Assembly (NCBI RefSeq): GCF_965237655.1
Contig: NZ_CBDEGB010000002.1
Location: 372,001 to 436,000 of the forward strand
Length of the DNA: 64,000 bases
Source of the DNA: Poriferisodalis sp965237655
GTDB taxonomy: Bacteria; Actinomycetota; Acidimicrobiia; Acidimicrobiales; Poriferisodalaceae
Direction of reading: 5' to 3'
Both the position numbers and the translations under genes were made by a program. The notes below the pieces were generated by a model, which worked only from the letters and a program-made list of their open reading frames with translations, was not told the DNA's origin and did not search any database. Below, piece by piece: positions 26,660 to 35,304 of the stretch (positions within the stretch are counted from its first letter, which is position 1; every line of letters starts with the position of its first letter).

Positions 26660-27422
26660 CGTCGATGTTGATGGCGGTGCCGGTGACGTAGCTGGCGGCA
26701 TCGCTCGCGAGGAACAGGGCGAGGTTCGCGAACTCTTGGGCATCGCCCATGCGACCGGCGGGAATGCGGTCCCCGACCGCTGCGGTGAATTCGGTGAACG
26801 TGGTGCCGGCTCCCTCCCGCTCCCAGCGCGTACGCCACTGGTGAGTGACAAGCAGGCCGGTGATGAGCGCATTCACGAGGACACCGTCGGCAGCGAACTC
26901 CGACGCGAGCGCCTTGGTCATCGCCATGCCTGCCGCGCGGGTTGCAGCAGTCGGGCACGTCTGCGCGCTTGCGGCCTTCGCTCCGATGTTCAGCGAGTTG
27001 ATGATGCGACCCCAGCCCTGGTGGCGCATGTGCGGCAGGCACAGCCGGCACAGCCGGATCGCGGAGAAGAGCTTCAGGTCGAAGTCGTCCTGCCAGTCGT
27101 CATCGTCGATCTCGAGAAACGGCTTGGCGTTCGATGTCCCGCTGTTGTTGACGAGGATGTCGATCGGCCCGCATGCGGCCACGGCCTCGGCATGCGCCCG
27201 AGCGACCTCTGAGGCCTGACGGATGTCAGCGGAGATCGCCGCATGGGCTGCATGGGGGTTCGCAGCCTGCAGTGCCGAAAGCGTCTCGTCGAGCACGTCG
27301 CGGTCGCGTGCCACCACCGCAACTGATGCACCCGCTGCGGCGAATGTCTCGGCCATGGCGCGGCCAAGACCCCGGCTGCCGCCGGTGATGAGGGCTGTGC
27401 GGCCGTCGAGTCTCAATTCCAT
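26637..27422 (-). CDS. SDR family oxidoreductase with atypical active site
   Basis: A 261-residue short-chain dehydrogenase. The NADP-binding motif GGSRGLG, the NNSG motif and the C-terminal GTAINIDGGLSPVV are intact. The usual Tyr-x3-Lys is not visible: the corresponding segment reads AATRAAGMAMTKAL after NSLNIGAKAAS. Some SDR subgroups differ here, so it could be an atypical enzyme or a non-catalytic member. The ATG at 27422 lies just upstream of the divergent truncated dehydrogenase. Confidence 0.85.
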   Translation of the reverse strand: MELRLDGRTALITGGSRGLGRAMAETFAAAGASVAVVARDRDVLDETLSALQAANPHAAHAAISADIRQASEVARAHAEAVAACGPIDILVNNSGTSNAKPFLEIDDDDWQDDFDLKLFSAIRLCRLCLPHMRHQGWGRIINSLNIGAKAASAQTCPTAATRAAGMAMTKALASEFAADGVLVNALITGLLVTHQWRTRWEREGAGTTFTEFTAAVGDRIPAGRMGDAQEFANLALFLASDAASYVTGTAINIDGGLSPVV

Positions 27423-27458
27423 GCGCGCACGATATGACGGGGCGCTGCTTCGCGCTAT

Positions 27459-28256
27459 GTGCGGGCGCTGCCTCGCGCTTCGTCCGGTCGCTGCGCAGAG
27501 TGCCGAGCCGATCTCGGCGCGTACTGCTCGACGGCGCGCTCGTACTACATCGGTGCAAACGCGCCGGCCTCGGGCGGCTTCGCGCCGTTCATGGCAGCAA
27601 GCGCCGATCGACTGGTGCGGGTGCCCGACGAGCTCACCGACGACGACGCTGCAGTGATCGAGCCGGTCTCGGTGGCGCTGCATGCTGTACGCCGCAGCCG
27701 CATGCGCGCCGGCGATGTGGTGTGCGTTGTCGGCTGCGGCCCGATCGGCCTGCTGGTCGCCCAGTGCGCGCGCCTGGCAGGTGCCGGCAAGGTGATCGCC
27801 GTGGAGCCCGACGCCGACCGACGCAGGTTGGCGCTCGACACTGGTGCCGATGTGGCCGTCGAGCCCGGCGTACAGATGCGGGAGGCGGTGAACGAGGCGA
27901 CGGGTGGCTTGCGGGCCGACATCGCCTTCGACTGCGCCGGCATCCCACAGACCATCCAGCAGTCGGTTGGCATGGTGCGTTACGGCGGCTCGGTCTGCAT
28001 CGTGGGCGTGACCGGCAGCGATGCCACGATCCGTCCGAACCGCTGGCTGTTCAAGGAGATCTCGGTGGACACCTCACTGGCGTTCAGCCTTGATGAGATG
28101 CGGGCTGCGGCCAGCTTCATCGCTGACGGCCGCATCAGCGTCACCCCGCTCGTGAACGGCACGGTCACCCTCGACGAGCTGCCGCAGACGATCGACGATC
28201 TCGCCACGAAGCGCAACCCCGCCGTCAAACTGCTGGTTGACCCCACCGCCGGCTGA
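27459..28256 (+). pseudogene. Zinc-type alcohol dehydrogenase lacking its N-terminus
   Basis: The 265-residue frame (GTG at 27459) encodes most of a medium-chain dehydrogenase. It retains a remnant structural-zinc loop (GRCAECRADLGAYC), the GGFAPFMAAS segment, the Rossmann motif VVGCGPIGLLVAQCARLAGAGK and the C-terminal half. About 85 N-terminal residues, including the catalytic-zinc Cys and GHE region, are missing. The upstream 36 bp belong to the divergent SDR start. I read it as a deletion derivative; a functional short form cannot be ruled out. Confidence 0.65.
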
Positions 28257-28321
28257 TCTGGCTGCGCAACACGCGGTGCTCGGTCCAGGCGGGGTTCGCC
28301 CGAGATTGCTAGCCCGGCGGC

Positions 28322-28564
28322 CTAGACATCGTGCCCTCCGTTCATTTCGAGAATGTCCGCGAGTTCGTCCCAGAGCTTACGCGTGATGATCAGGATCGCA
28401 GCCTCTGAAACCCGCTGCTCATGCGCGCTTCGAGCTGCCGTTTTTGCGCTGTCGAGTGCGTCCAACACAGCGAGCGCCTCGTCGCGATTCAGCTCGATGG
28501 CACCGGGCAACCGAACGAACGGCGCATCCGCAGACACCGCTGAGACAGTCAATGGAAATGACAT
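28322..28564 (-). CDS. Small hypothetical protein (80 residues)
   Basis: An 80-residue frame from an ATG at 28564, beginning MSFPLTVSAVSAD and containing PGAIELNRDEALAVLDALDSA and a C-terminal acidic helix (LWDELADILEMNGGHD). Composition is that of a real soluble helical protein. No domain recognised. It is divergent from the carboxyltransferase gene and may be a small regulator or toxin-antitoxin-like protein, but this is a guess. Confidence 0.5.
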   Translation of the reverse strand: MSFPLTVSAVSADAPFVRLPGAIELNRDEALAVLDALDSAKTAARSAHEQRVSEAAILIITRKLWDELADILEMNGGHDV

Positions 28565-28779
28565 GAAAATCACTGTTGTTTTCGCAACGACCTGTCCACT
28601 TGGACACGAGAGCAGCAGCCCGACAGCAGCCAAACTCCGGGCAAGACACCTGCCAGAAGCAGCGCGCCCGCAAAGCACCTCGGCACTGCGCGTACCCTCA
28701 GGACACTTGGATCCTGCGGTCGCGTGTGAACGGCTGCGGTCCCATGACCCGAGGGGCGAAGGCAAGAAGAGGGGGCCGG

Positions 28780-30330
28780 ATGGGCTGGGAGCCTGAGATT
28801 GCTGAGCTTCGGCGCCGGGAGGCGTTTGCCGAGGCGCTGGGCGGGCCCGACAAGGTCGAGCGACAGCACTTCTTCGGCAAGATGACCGTGCGCGAGCGCA
28901 TCAACGCCGTGGCCGACAAGGGTTCGTTCCACGAGATCGGCAAGACCGCCGGCGTCGCGGAATACGACGATCATGGCAACCTCGTCCACCTGACGCCGTC
29001 GAACTTCATATTCGGCCTCGCCCGCATCGACGACCGTCCGGTCATCCTGTCCGGCGACGACTTCACAGTGCGGGGCGGCTCGTCGGACGCCACCATTCCA
29101 GAGAAGCGCAACGCAGCCGAGTCCATGGCCTACGAAATGCGGCTGCCGCACATCCGGCTGGTGGACGGCATGGGCGGCGGTGGATCAGTGAAATCCATCG
29201 AGATGGCGGGCCGCACGTACATCCCCGAGCTGCGCGGCTGGGACACCATCGTGAACCACCTCTCAGTGGCGCCGTCGGTGTCGCTGGCATTGGGCTCGGT
29301 TGCGGGCATCGGCGCCGCCCGGGTGGCTACGGCGCACTACTCGGCGATCGTGCGCGACACCGCGCAGATGATGATCGCCGGACCGGCCTTGGTGGAGCAG
29401 GCGTCACTGGGCGACCACGGCAAGGAAGAGCTGGGCCACGCCGACATTCACACCGCGAACGGCGCCATCGACGACGTGGTCGGCAGTGAAGCCGAGGCGT
29501 TCGAGCGCGCACGGCAATTCCTGTCGTACCTGCCCTCGAACATCGACGAGCTGGGAGAGCGCGTGCTCAGCGGCGACAGCCCGCAGCGCCGTGACGAGGA
29601 GCTGATCTCGATCGTGCCCCGCGAGCCGCGGCGGGTCTACAAGATGCGCTCCATCATCGAATCGGTGTTCGACCAGGGCAGCTTCTTCGAAATCGGGAGC
29701 CGTTGGGGACGCTCGATCATCACCGGCCTTGCTCGCCTCGACGGCTGGCCGGTGGCGGTGTTCGCTGAGGATCCCTACGTGTACGGCGGCGGCTGGACTG
29801 CCGATGGATGCCGCAAGCTGATCCGCCTGCTCGACACGGCCTCCACGTTCCATCTGCCGGTCGTGCACCTTGAGGATTGCCCAGGCTTTCTCATCGGCAA
29901 GGAGTCCGAGGAGAGCGGCACCATCCGGTTCGGATCGGCTGCGCTGGCGGCCCTCGGGCAGTTGACCGCTCCGTTCGCGTGCGTGGTGATCCGCAAGGCC
30001 TTCGGTGTCGCGGGCGCCGCCAACAACAAACCCGGCGCGCGCAGCTTCCGCTTCGCCTGGCCGTCGGGCGACTGGGGTTCGCTGCCGATCGAGGGCGGCA
30101 TCGAAGTCGCCTACAAGCAGGACCTCGCCGACAGTGAAACGCCCGACGAGCTCCTGGAAGACATACGCGAGCGGTTGAACCTGGTGCGCTCGCCGCATCG
30201 TTCGGCGGAGTTCTTCGAGGTCGAGGAGATCATCGACCCTCGCGACACCCGCCCGCTGCTGTGCGAATGGGCAGATCTGGCCCGCCGCTCGCTGCGGCCC
30301 GGGCCAAGTACGTTCGGCTACCGGCCGTAG
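28780..30330 (+). CDS. Acyl-CoA carboxylase carboxyltransferase subunit
   Basis: A 516-residue carboxyltransferase of the propionyl/methylcrotonyl-CoA carboxylase type, transferring CO2 from carboxybiotin to an acyl-CoA. The N-terminal half has MTVRERINAVADKGSF and VDGMGGGGSVKSIEM near the first oxyanion site. The C-terminal half has ARLDGWPVAVFAEDPYVYGG, HLEDCPGFLIGKESE and IRKAFGVAGAANN. The ATG at 28780 has a purine-rich site upstream; an ATG at 28744 is also in frame. No biotin carboxylase is adjacent. Confidence 0.9.
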   Translation: MGWEPEIAELRRREAFAEALGGPDKVERQHFFGKMTVRERINAVADKGSFHEIGKTAGVAEYDDHGNLVHLTPSNFIFGLARIDDRPVILSGDDFTVRGGSSDATIPEKRNAAESMAYEMRLPHIRLVDGMGGGGSVKSIEMAGRTYIPELRGWDTIVNHLSVAPSVSLALGSVAGIGAARVATAHYSAIVRDTAQMMIAGPALVEQASLGDHGKEELGHADIHTANGAIDDVVGSEAEAFERARQFLSYLPSNIDELGERVLSGDSPQRRDEELISIVPREPRRVYKMRSIIESVFDQGSFFEIGSRWGRSIITGLARLDGWPVAVFAEDPYVYGGGWTADGCRKLIRLLDTASTFHLPVVHLEDCPGFLIGKESEESGTIRFGSAALAALGQLTAPFACVVIRKAFGVAGAANNKPGARSFRFAWPSGDWGSLPIEGGIEVAYKQDLADSETPDELLEDIRERLNLVRSPHRSAEFFEVEEIIDPRDTRPLLCEWADLARRSLRPGPSTFGYRP

Positions 30331-30420
30331 CCGAACCATTGGGCACGGCGGTTATAGGCCCGGAGCCATCGCAACCAGCCGCGTGGCAGACTCAGCGGCG
30401 AGCAATAGGGGAGCGCGACC

Positions 30421-31671
30421 ATGGATCCCACATACACCGAAGAGGCGGAGGACTACCGGGAGAAGATCCAGGCGTTCCTGGCCGAGCACCTACCGCCCAA
30501 CTGGGGCGGAATGGGCGATCTCTCCGAGGAGGCCCGGGAGCAGTTCGTCGAGGAGTGGCGTGCGCTCTTGTCCGAGAACCAGTTGCTGGCTGTGTCGTGG
30601 TCGATCGAATATGGCGGCGCCGGGCTCAGCGAGGTGGAGGGTGTCGTGCTCGCCGAGGAGTTCTTGAAGGCAGGCGTGCCGACGGGCGGTGACAACGACG
30701 GCTTCAGCATCACGATGGTGGGCAACGCCATCATCGAGTGCGGCACAGAGGAGCAAAAGCGCCACTTCCTGCCCAAGATCATCTCCGGCGAGCACCGTTG
30801 GTGTCAGGGCTACAGCGAGCCCGACAGCGGCTCGGATCTCGCCAACCTGGGCACTCGCGCCGTGCTCGATGGAGATGAGTGGGTCATCAACGGCCAGAAG
30901 ATCTGGACCTCCAGCGGCCACACGGCCAACTGGATCTTCGTGCTGTGCCGGACGAACCCCACCGAGGCCAAGCACCGTGGCATCTCGTTCCTGCTGGTCC
31001 CGGTGGATCAGCCCGGCGTCGAGATGCGCCCGATTATCAACATCAACAACCGGCACGACTTCAACGAGGTGTTCTTCACGGACGCCAAGACGGCGAAGGA
31101 GAACGTGGTCGGCGACGTGAATGACGGCTGGCGGGTGGCGAACGTGCTGCTCGGCTTCGAGCGAGGCCACGGGGCCACCACCGACGCGCTCCGGTTCCGC
31201 AACGAGCTGGACCGAGTCACTGCGGTCGCCGTCGAGCGGGGGGTAACCGACGATCCGCTGGTGCGTCAGAAGCTCGCGCAGGCCCACTGCAAGGTCGAGA
31301 TCATGAAGTGGATGGGCCAGCGCAACGTCACCAACGTGCTTGCCGGCAATGCGCCTGGGCCGGAATCGTCGCTGCACAAGCTGCTGTGGAGCGAGTACCA
31401 CCACTGGCTCACTGAGTTCTCGCTGGAGATTCTGGGCATGGAAGCCACTGCCCCGAGCGGCCATCCGGCGGTGAACGGCATCAACACCGACGCGGTCGGC
31501 GCAGAGTTCTCCTCGCTCTCATGGGTGCAGACCTTCATGGGCGCGAGGCCGGGGACGATCTACGCCGGCACGTCCGAGGTGCAGCGCAACATCGTGGGCG
31601 ACCGGGTGCTCGGACTGCCGCGTGAGCCGCGCGCCGACGGCGGTCCGTGGAACCAGATCGGCAGGAACTAG
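30421..31671 (+). CDS. Acyl-CoA dehydrogenase family protein
   Basis: A 416-residue acyl-CoA dehydrogenase. Landmarks are WCQGYSEPDSGSDLANL (flavin segment), WVINGQKIWTSSGHTANW, VANVLLGFERGHGATTD and the C-terminal GTIYAGTSEVQRNIVGDRVLG. The architecture resembles the FadE-like enzymes used in actinobacterial sterol or fatty-acid side-chain degradation. The SDR gene begins 10 nt after its stop, so the carboxyltransferase, this gene and the SDR probably form one catabolic operon. Confidence 0.93.
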   Translation: MDPTYTEEAEDYREKIQAFLAEHLPPNWGGMGDLSEEAREQFVEEWRALLSENQLLAVSWSIEYGGAGLSEVEGVVLAEEFLKAGVPTGGDNDGFSITMVGNAIIECGTEEQKRHFLPKIISGEHRWCQGYSEPDSGSDLANLGTRAVLDGDEWVINGQKIWTSSGHTANWIFVLCRTNPTEAKHRGISFLLVPVDQPGVEMRPIININNRHDFNEVFFTDAKTAKENVVGDVNDGWRVANVLLGFERGHGATTDALRFRNELDRVTAVAVERGVTDDPLVRQKLAQAHCKVEIMKWMGQRNVTNVLAGNAPGPESSLHKLLWSEYHHWLTEFSLEILGMEATAPSGHPAVNGINTDAVGAEFSSLSWVQTFMGARPGTIYAGTSEVQRNIVGDRVLGLPREPRADGGPWNQIGRN

Positions 31672-31681
31672 GGGACTGAGC

Positions 31682-32452
31682 ATGGAATTGCGACTGGATG
31701 GCAAAACCGCACTGGTGACCGGCGGCTCGGCTGGCATCGGCAAGGGCATCGCGAAGTCGTTCGCTGATGCTGGCGCGAACGTGATGATCACGAGCCGCAA
31801 GGCCGACAAGTGCGAGGCCGCTGTTGCCGACATTGGCGGCGAGTGCGATTACATCGCCTCGCACATCGGCCATCTCGATCAGGCCGAGCGTGTGATGGGA
31901 GAGACCATCGAGCACTTCGGATCGCTGGACATCCTTGTCAACAACGCCGCGACCAACCCGTGGGCCGGTCCGATGGTCGATTGCGACGTTCCGCGGCTCG
32001 ACAAGACCTACGAAGTGAACCTGCGGGCGCCGTTGCAGTGGACCCAGACGGCGTGGCAGATGTGGATGTCCACCCACGGCGGCTCGATCATCAACATTGC
32101 CTCGGTCGGCGGGCACCACACCTCCGAAGCGCTGGGCGTCTATTGCATGTTCAAGGACGCGCTCATGCACATGACCCGCCAACTCGCAGCCGAGTTGGGT
32201 CCCAATGTGCGGGTCAACTGCATCGCCCCGGGGCTGATTCGCACCGATTTTGCGCGAGTGCTCTGGGATGGGCCGCGCGGGAAGATAATCGCGAACCAGC
32301 TGCCGATGAAGCGGCTCGGCGAGCCGTCTGACATCGGCGAGGCGGCACTGTTTCTCTCGGCGGCCGCGACCTGGCTGACCGGGCACGTCATGGACATCGA
32401 TGGCGGCGAGTGCGTGAAGATCTCGGGCGACCTGCCGCTCGAAGAGGGCTAG
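31682..32452 (+). CDS. SDR family oxidoreductase
   Basis: A 256-residue short-chain dehydrogenase with GGSAGIGKGIA, NNAATNPWAGP, the active-site Ser of IASVGGHHT and Tyr-x3-Lys in YCMFKDAL. The C-terminus has PGLIRTDFARVLW and DIDGGECVKIS. The ATG at 31682 follows the acyl-CoA dehydrogenase closely. Probably a 3-hydroxyacyl-CoA or related dehydrogenase in the same catabolic unit; exact substrate is inference. Confidence 0.9.
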   Translation: MELRLDGKTALVTGGSAGIGKGIAKSFADAGANVMITSRKADKCEAAVADIGGECDYIASHIGHLDQAERVMGETIEHFGSLDILVNNAATNPWAGPMVDCDVPRLDKTYEVNLRAPLQWTQTAWQMWMSTHGGSIINIASVGGHHTSEALGVYCMFKDALMHMTRQLAAELGPNVRVNCIAPGLIRTDFARVLWDGPRGKIIANQLPMKRLGEPSDIGEAALFLSAAATWLTGHVMDIDGGECVKISGDLPLEEG

Positions 32453-32495
32453 CAACGGTCCGGAAACACGCACGAGCGGCGGCATCATCAAGGTG

Positions 32496-32927
32496 ATGCA
32501 GTCCACGAACAAGGCGCCGCTGCGCCCGAATGGCGCTCGATTTCCGCTGCTGATTCTGGCGGCGTGGACCGTGGCGATCTGGTTGACTCGCATCGTCAAC
32601 GTCGCCCAAGCGGGCGACCTCGGCTTCGGGGGAACGCTGTGGCGCGTGCTCGTTGCCCTCATGTTTGTGAATCTCGGGCTCGCGACGCTGGTCTGGGCTG
32701 TCTCAGGCAAGTTCGGCCCGAGGTGGTTCGTGATGCTGGCAACGCTGTCGGTGCTCTACTGGCCCTTACGCAGCGCGCAGCTCTGGGCCGACAGCACGCA
32801 GACCACCGGATTCAAGCTTGTGCACACCGCGCTGATGCTCGTCACCATTGCGGCCGTGGCGCTCGCAGTCTGGGCGGTTCGCCGCGCTCGCCGGCTCCCG
32901 CCCGACGCTTCGCCTACCTCAGACTGA
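32496..32927 (+). CDS. Small integral membrane protein
   Basis: A 143-residue protein with four predicted membrane helices (around FPLLILAAWTVAIWLTR, LWRVLVALMFVNLGLATLVW, WFVMLATLSVLYWPL and LVHTALMLVTIAAVALAVW) and basic tails. No domain recognised. The ATG at 32496 or the GTG at 32493 may start it. It is 43 nt after the SDR gene and converges on the alpha/beta hydrolase with a 3-nt gap. Confidence 0.7.
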   Translation: MQSTNKAPLRPNGARFPLLILAAWTVAIWLTRIVNVAQAGDLGFGGTLWRVLVALMFVNLGLATLVWAVSGKFGPRWFVMLATLSVLYWPLRSAQLWADSTQTTGFKLVHTALMLVTIAAVALAVWAVRRARRLPPDASPTSD

Positions 32928-32930
32928 ACT

Positions 32931-33752
32931 TCAAGAAGTCCCAGCGAATGCGGGAAGGGTCGCGAGCCACGCTGCGACAGCCCGAGGGTCCTCGACCATG
33001 GCGTTGTGGCCGAGGCCGTAGAACACGTGCGGTGTTGTGACCCCGGCGGCGAACGGGTTTGTCGCGGCAGTCGCGGCCAGGTCGTCGTGATGATCGGGGG
33101 CGGCGAGCGGATCGTGCTCTCCCAGCGCCATCACCACCGGGCACTTAGCTGCGGGCAGCAAGCCCGTCATTTCCGGCGGGCCGACGCCGACCGTGGCGGG
33201 ATCCTGGGTGGTTCTCCAGAGCGAATCGGCGCCTACTGCGCCTGAGGCCTGATCGGCGATCACACCTGAGTCGATCGTTGCCGCGAGACGCGGGTCATCA
33301 GGTGCGAACACGCCAAATAGACCCGACAGCTTCATGAACCACTCGACGGCGCTGTCCCGGTCTTCGAACATGCGCGGCGGCCGCGCAGCGAGGTCGCCGA
33401 TGCGGGACAGCTCCTCGTCGGACCAGCGCAGCTTCACCCCGATGGTGGCCACGTGCGTCGGCGGCGGTCCGAACCAGCCCGAGGCGAGTGCAAGCCCGAC
33501 CGCACCGCCCATTGAGTGTCCGACGACCGCGTACGGCCCCCGGCCGTGGTCACGCTGCAGCGCCTCGGCCACGTCGGCCGCCATCGCCCCGAACGAGTAG
33601 TGCCCACGCCACGGTGCCTCACCGTGCCCGCGAAAGTCTGGTGCGTAGACATCGCCGCCCCACAGCTCGGCCACGACGTCCCACACGTGCCGGTTGGCAC
33701 CCAAGCCGTGCAGCAGGACCAGCGTCAGGCCGTCGCCCGCCTGCCCTCTCAT
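32931..33752 (-). CDS. Alpha/beta hydrolase
   Basis: A 273-residue alpha/beta-hydrolase-fold protein. The oxyanion loop is LLHGLGANRHVW, the nucleophile elbow GHSMGG, the acid lies near VMALGEHDPLAAPDH and the catalytic His near YGLGHNAMVEDP. The start overlaps the stop of the enoyl-CoA hydratase gene by 4 nt, indicating translational coupling and a shared degradation pathway. Substrate not predictable. Confidence 0.88.
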   Translation of the reverse strand: MRGQAGDGLTLVLLHGLGANRHVWDVVAELWGGDVYAPDFRGHGEAPWRGHYSFGAMAADVAEALQRDHGRGPYAVVGHSMGGAVGLALASGWFGPPPTHVATIGVKLRWSDEELSRIGDLAARPPRMFEDRDSAVEWFMKLSGLFGVFAPDDPRLAATIDSGVIADQASGAVGADSLWRTTQDPATVGVGPPEMTGLLPAAKCPVVMALGEHDPLAAPDHHDDLAATAATNPFAAGVTTPHVFYGLGHNAMVEDPRAVAAWLATLPAFAGTS

Positions 33753-34741
33753 CGCGGCCGTTCGCCGTAGTCGCCGTGGGGAGCATCCCGCTCAGCGATG
33801 ACCTGGCGGAAGCCCTTCGTCTCGAAATCCTCCACCCAGCGGTAGGCCTCCTCGGTATGCCGAGTGACACCGTCGAAGAACGTGCCGAGCAGCTGACTCG
33901 TGCGTAGTCCCATGTTCTCGAACGCCTGGTTGATGAGCAGCTTGTTGAGCGCCAGCTGATTCGCGGGGATGTGCGCAAGCCGGCGGGCGAACGCCTCAAT
34001 CTGCTCGCCGAGCTCGTCGGGCGGGTACACGTAGGCGACCAGCCCGATGCGATGGGCCGTCTCGGCGTCAATGGCGTCGCCCGACAGCAAGAACTGCTTG
34101 GCGTGCTCGAGGCCCAGGCGGTAGACCCACATCATCGTGGTGGGCGTGCCGTAGATGCGTGAGGCGGCATAGCCGATGTACGCATCTGAGGCCATGAACA
34201 GCAGGTCGCAGCACAGGATCATGTCGGTGGCTCCGCCGATTGCCCAGCCGTGGATCTGCCCCAGCACCGGCTTGGGGCATTCCCAGATCTTCATGAACCG
34301 CTTCACGTTGTGGCCCATGAACTGCCAGTCCCGGACAGGGTCCCAGGCACCCTCGCGCGGCTTCGGACCAGGAGCGCTGTAAGGGCTGCCCCACGAGTCG
34401 TACAGTTCCCCTGAACTCGATTCTCCAGTGCTCGCTGTCACATTGCCGTGGCTGCCGCCACGGGTGCTGCCCCCGCCCGGGTTGAGGTCATAGCCCGCCG
34501 TCAGCGTTGGGCCGCTGCCTCGGAGCACGATCGAGCGGACGTCCCTCGATGCCGTCGCCCGATCGATCCCGTCCGCCACCCCCGCAATGACGCCCTCGGT
34601 CAGCGTGTTCATGCGCTCGGGCCGGTTCAGCGTTATGAAAGCGACCGAGTCGGCCTCTTCGTACAGCACCACCGGCTCGCCGGTGCTGCCGCTTGCTGCC
34701 GCTCCTGCGTCGTCCCCAGCAGTTCCCATGTCTGCGTTCAT
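33749..34741 (-). CDS. Enoyl-CoA hydratase/isomerase family protein
   Basis: A 330-residue crotonase-fold enzyme. Core motifs are AFITLNRPERMNTL, the oxyanion segment IHGWAIGGATDMILCCDLLF and GLVAYVYPPDELGEQI. It is longer than usual because of a Gly/Ser-rich insert at residues about 85-115 (GGGSTRGGSHGN and onward) just after the first oxyanion hole. Members with such inserts may act on bulky CoA thioesters. It is the first gene of a two-gene minus-strand unit with the alpha/beta hydrolase. Confidence 0.88.
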   Translation of the reverse strand: MNADMGTAGDDAGAAASGSTGEPVVLYEEADSVAFITLNRPERMNTLTEGVIAGVADGIDRATASRDVRSIVLRGSGPTLTAGYDLNPGGGSTRGGSHGNVTASTGESSSGELYDSWGSPYSAPGPKPREGAWDPVRDWQFMGHNVKRFMKIWECPKPVLGQIHGWAIGGATDMILCCDLLFMASDAYIGYAASRIYGTPTTMMWVYRLGLEHAKQFLLSGDAIDAETAHRIGLVAYVYPPDELGEQIEAFARRLAHIPANQLALNKLLINQAFENMGLRTSQLLGTFFDGVTRHTEEAYRWVEDFETKGFRQVIAERDAPHGDYGERPR

Positions 34742-34883
34742 GGCGCGGACGCTAGTTGTTAGCTCGTGGAGGGCTCAGGTAAGGGCGTTGACGGTCAGCA
34801 GCACCCAAGTGGTCAGCGTCAAACAGGCCACGGTGATCATCAGCGTCCGCATCGGCCTTGATGGCGAGGCAGTCGGAAATGCA
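34742..34883. other. Intergenic DNA
   Basis: Nothing firm. A short minus-strand frame ending at 34775 could encode a roughly 25-residue hydrophobic peptide (TLMITVACLTLTTWVLLTV), but it has no convincing start or ribosome site. Confidence 0.3.
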
Positions 34884-34946
34884 GCTCCAAATCCTTGATA
34901 GGACCTGCTCCAAATCCTTTGGGAGAGCCTCTCCAAATTCTTGATT
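34884..34946. repeat. Three iterated motifs upstream of a DUF4143 fragment
   Basis: CTCCAAATCCTTGAT, CTCCAAATCCTTTGG and CTCCAAATTCTTGAT occur with a period of about 23 bp. Iterated, helical-phase direct repeats in front of a gene suggest an operator array. The downstream gene is truncated, so this may be a surviving control region. Confidence 0.6.
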
Positions 34947-34986
34947 CGGCTAGCTCGAGAGCGTGGCGCCCCATGTTGACCGGCGG

Positions 34987-35142
34987 ATGGCGAGGATCGT
35001 GTCGGATCGGCTTGCCGAGGAGCCGGAGGTGGCGCTCCAAGGGCCGCGTACCGTGGGCAAGTCAACGTTGCTGGCTGAGATCGCCCGCTGCCTCGAAGAC
35101 CGGATCTTCGTGGTCCCGGCAGACCGCCTGTGGGATCCCTGA
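34987..35142 (+). pseudogene. N-terminal fragment of a DUF4143-type AAA ATPase
   Basis: A 51-codon frame starting MARIVSDRLAEEP. It contains the Walker A segment VALQGPRTVGKSTLLAEIAR found at the N-terminus of ATP-binding DUF4143 proteins, then stops at a TGA (35140-35142) shortly after the second strand. The rest of the roughly 400-residue family is missing, because unrelated sequence and the AbiE-like pair follow. A complete paralogue is present at 52418-53590. I interpret it as the surviving end of a gene removed by an insertion or deletion. Confidence 0.7.
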
Positions 35143-35304
35143 AGTCACGACACCATCACCGCCCCTGGGGTCCGAAGAACTGCTGAGGTCTCCGACCACC
35201 ATCGACGGATCACGCAGAGTTGTTTATCGGTCGTCCGGCAAATGTGCGCTTGCATTGTTAGTCGCATTTGAAAGAAAAAAGCCCGGCAGTGCTAGAATGA
35301 CTTC

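Noticed and set aside
26509..27051. Minus-strand frames through the 64-bp repeats
   Set aside because: They read out of frame through the SDR gene and its duplicated end; the in-frame SDR with Rossmann motifs explains the region.
34775..35065. Minus-strand 96-codon gene ending in a hydrophobic peptide
   Set aside because: No ribosome site; most of the frame crosses the iterated motifs and the ATPase fragment on the other strand.
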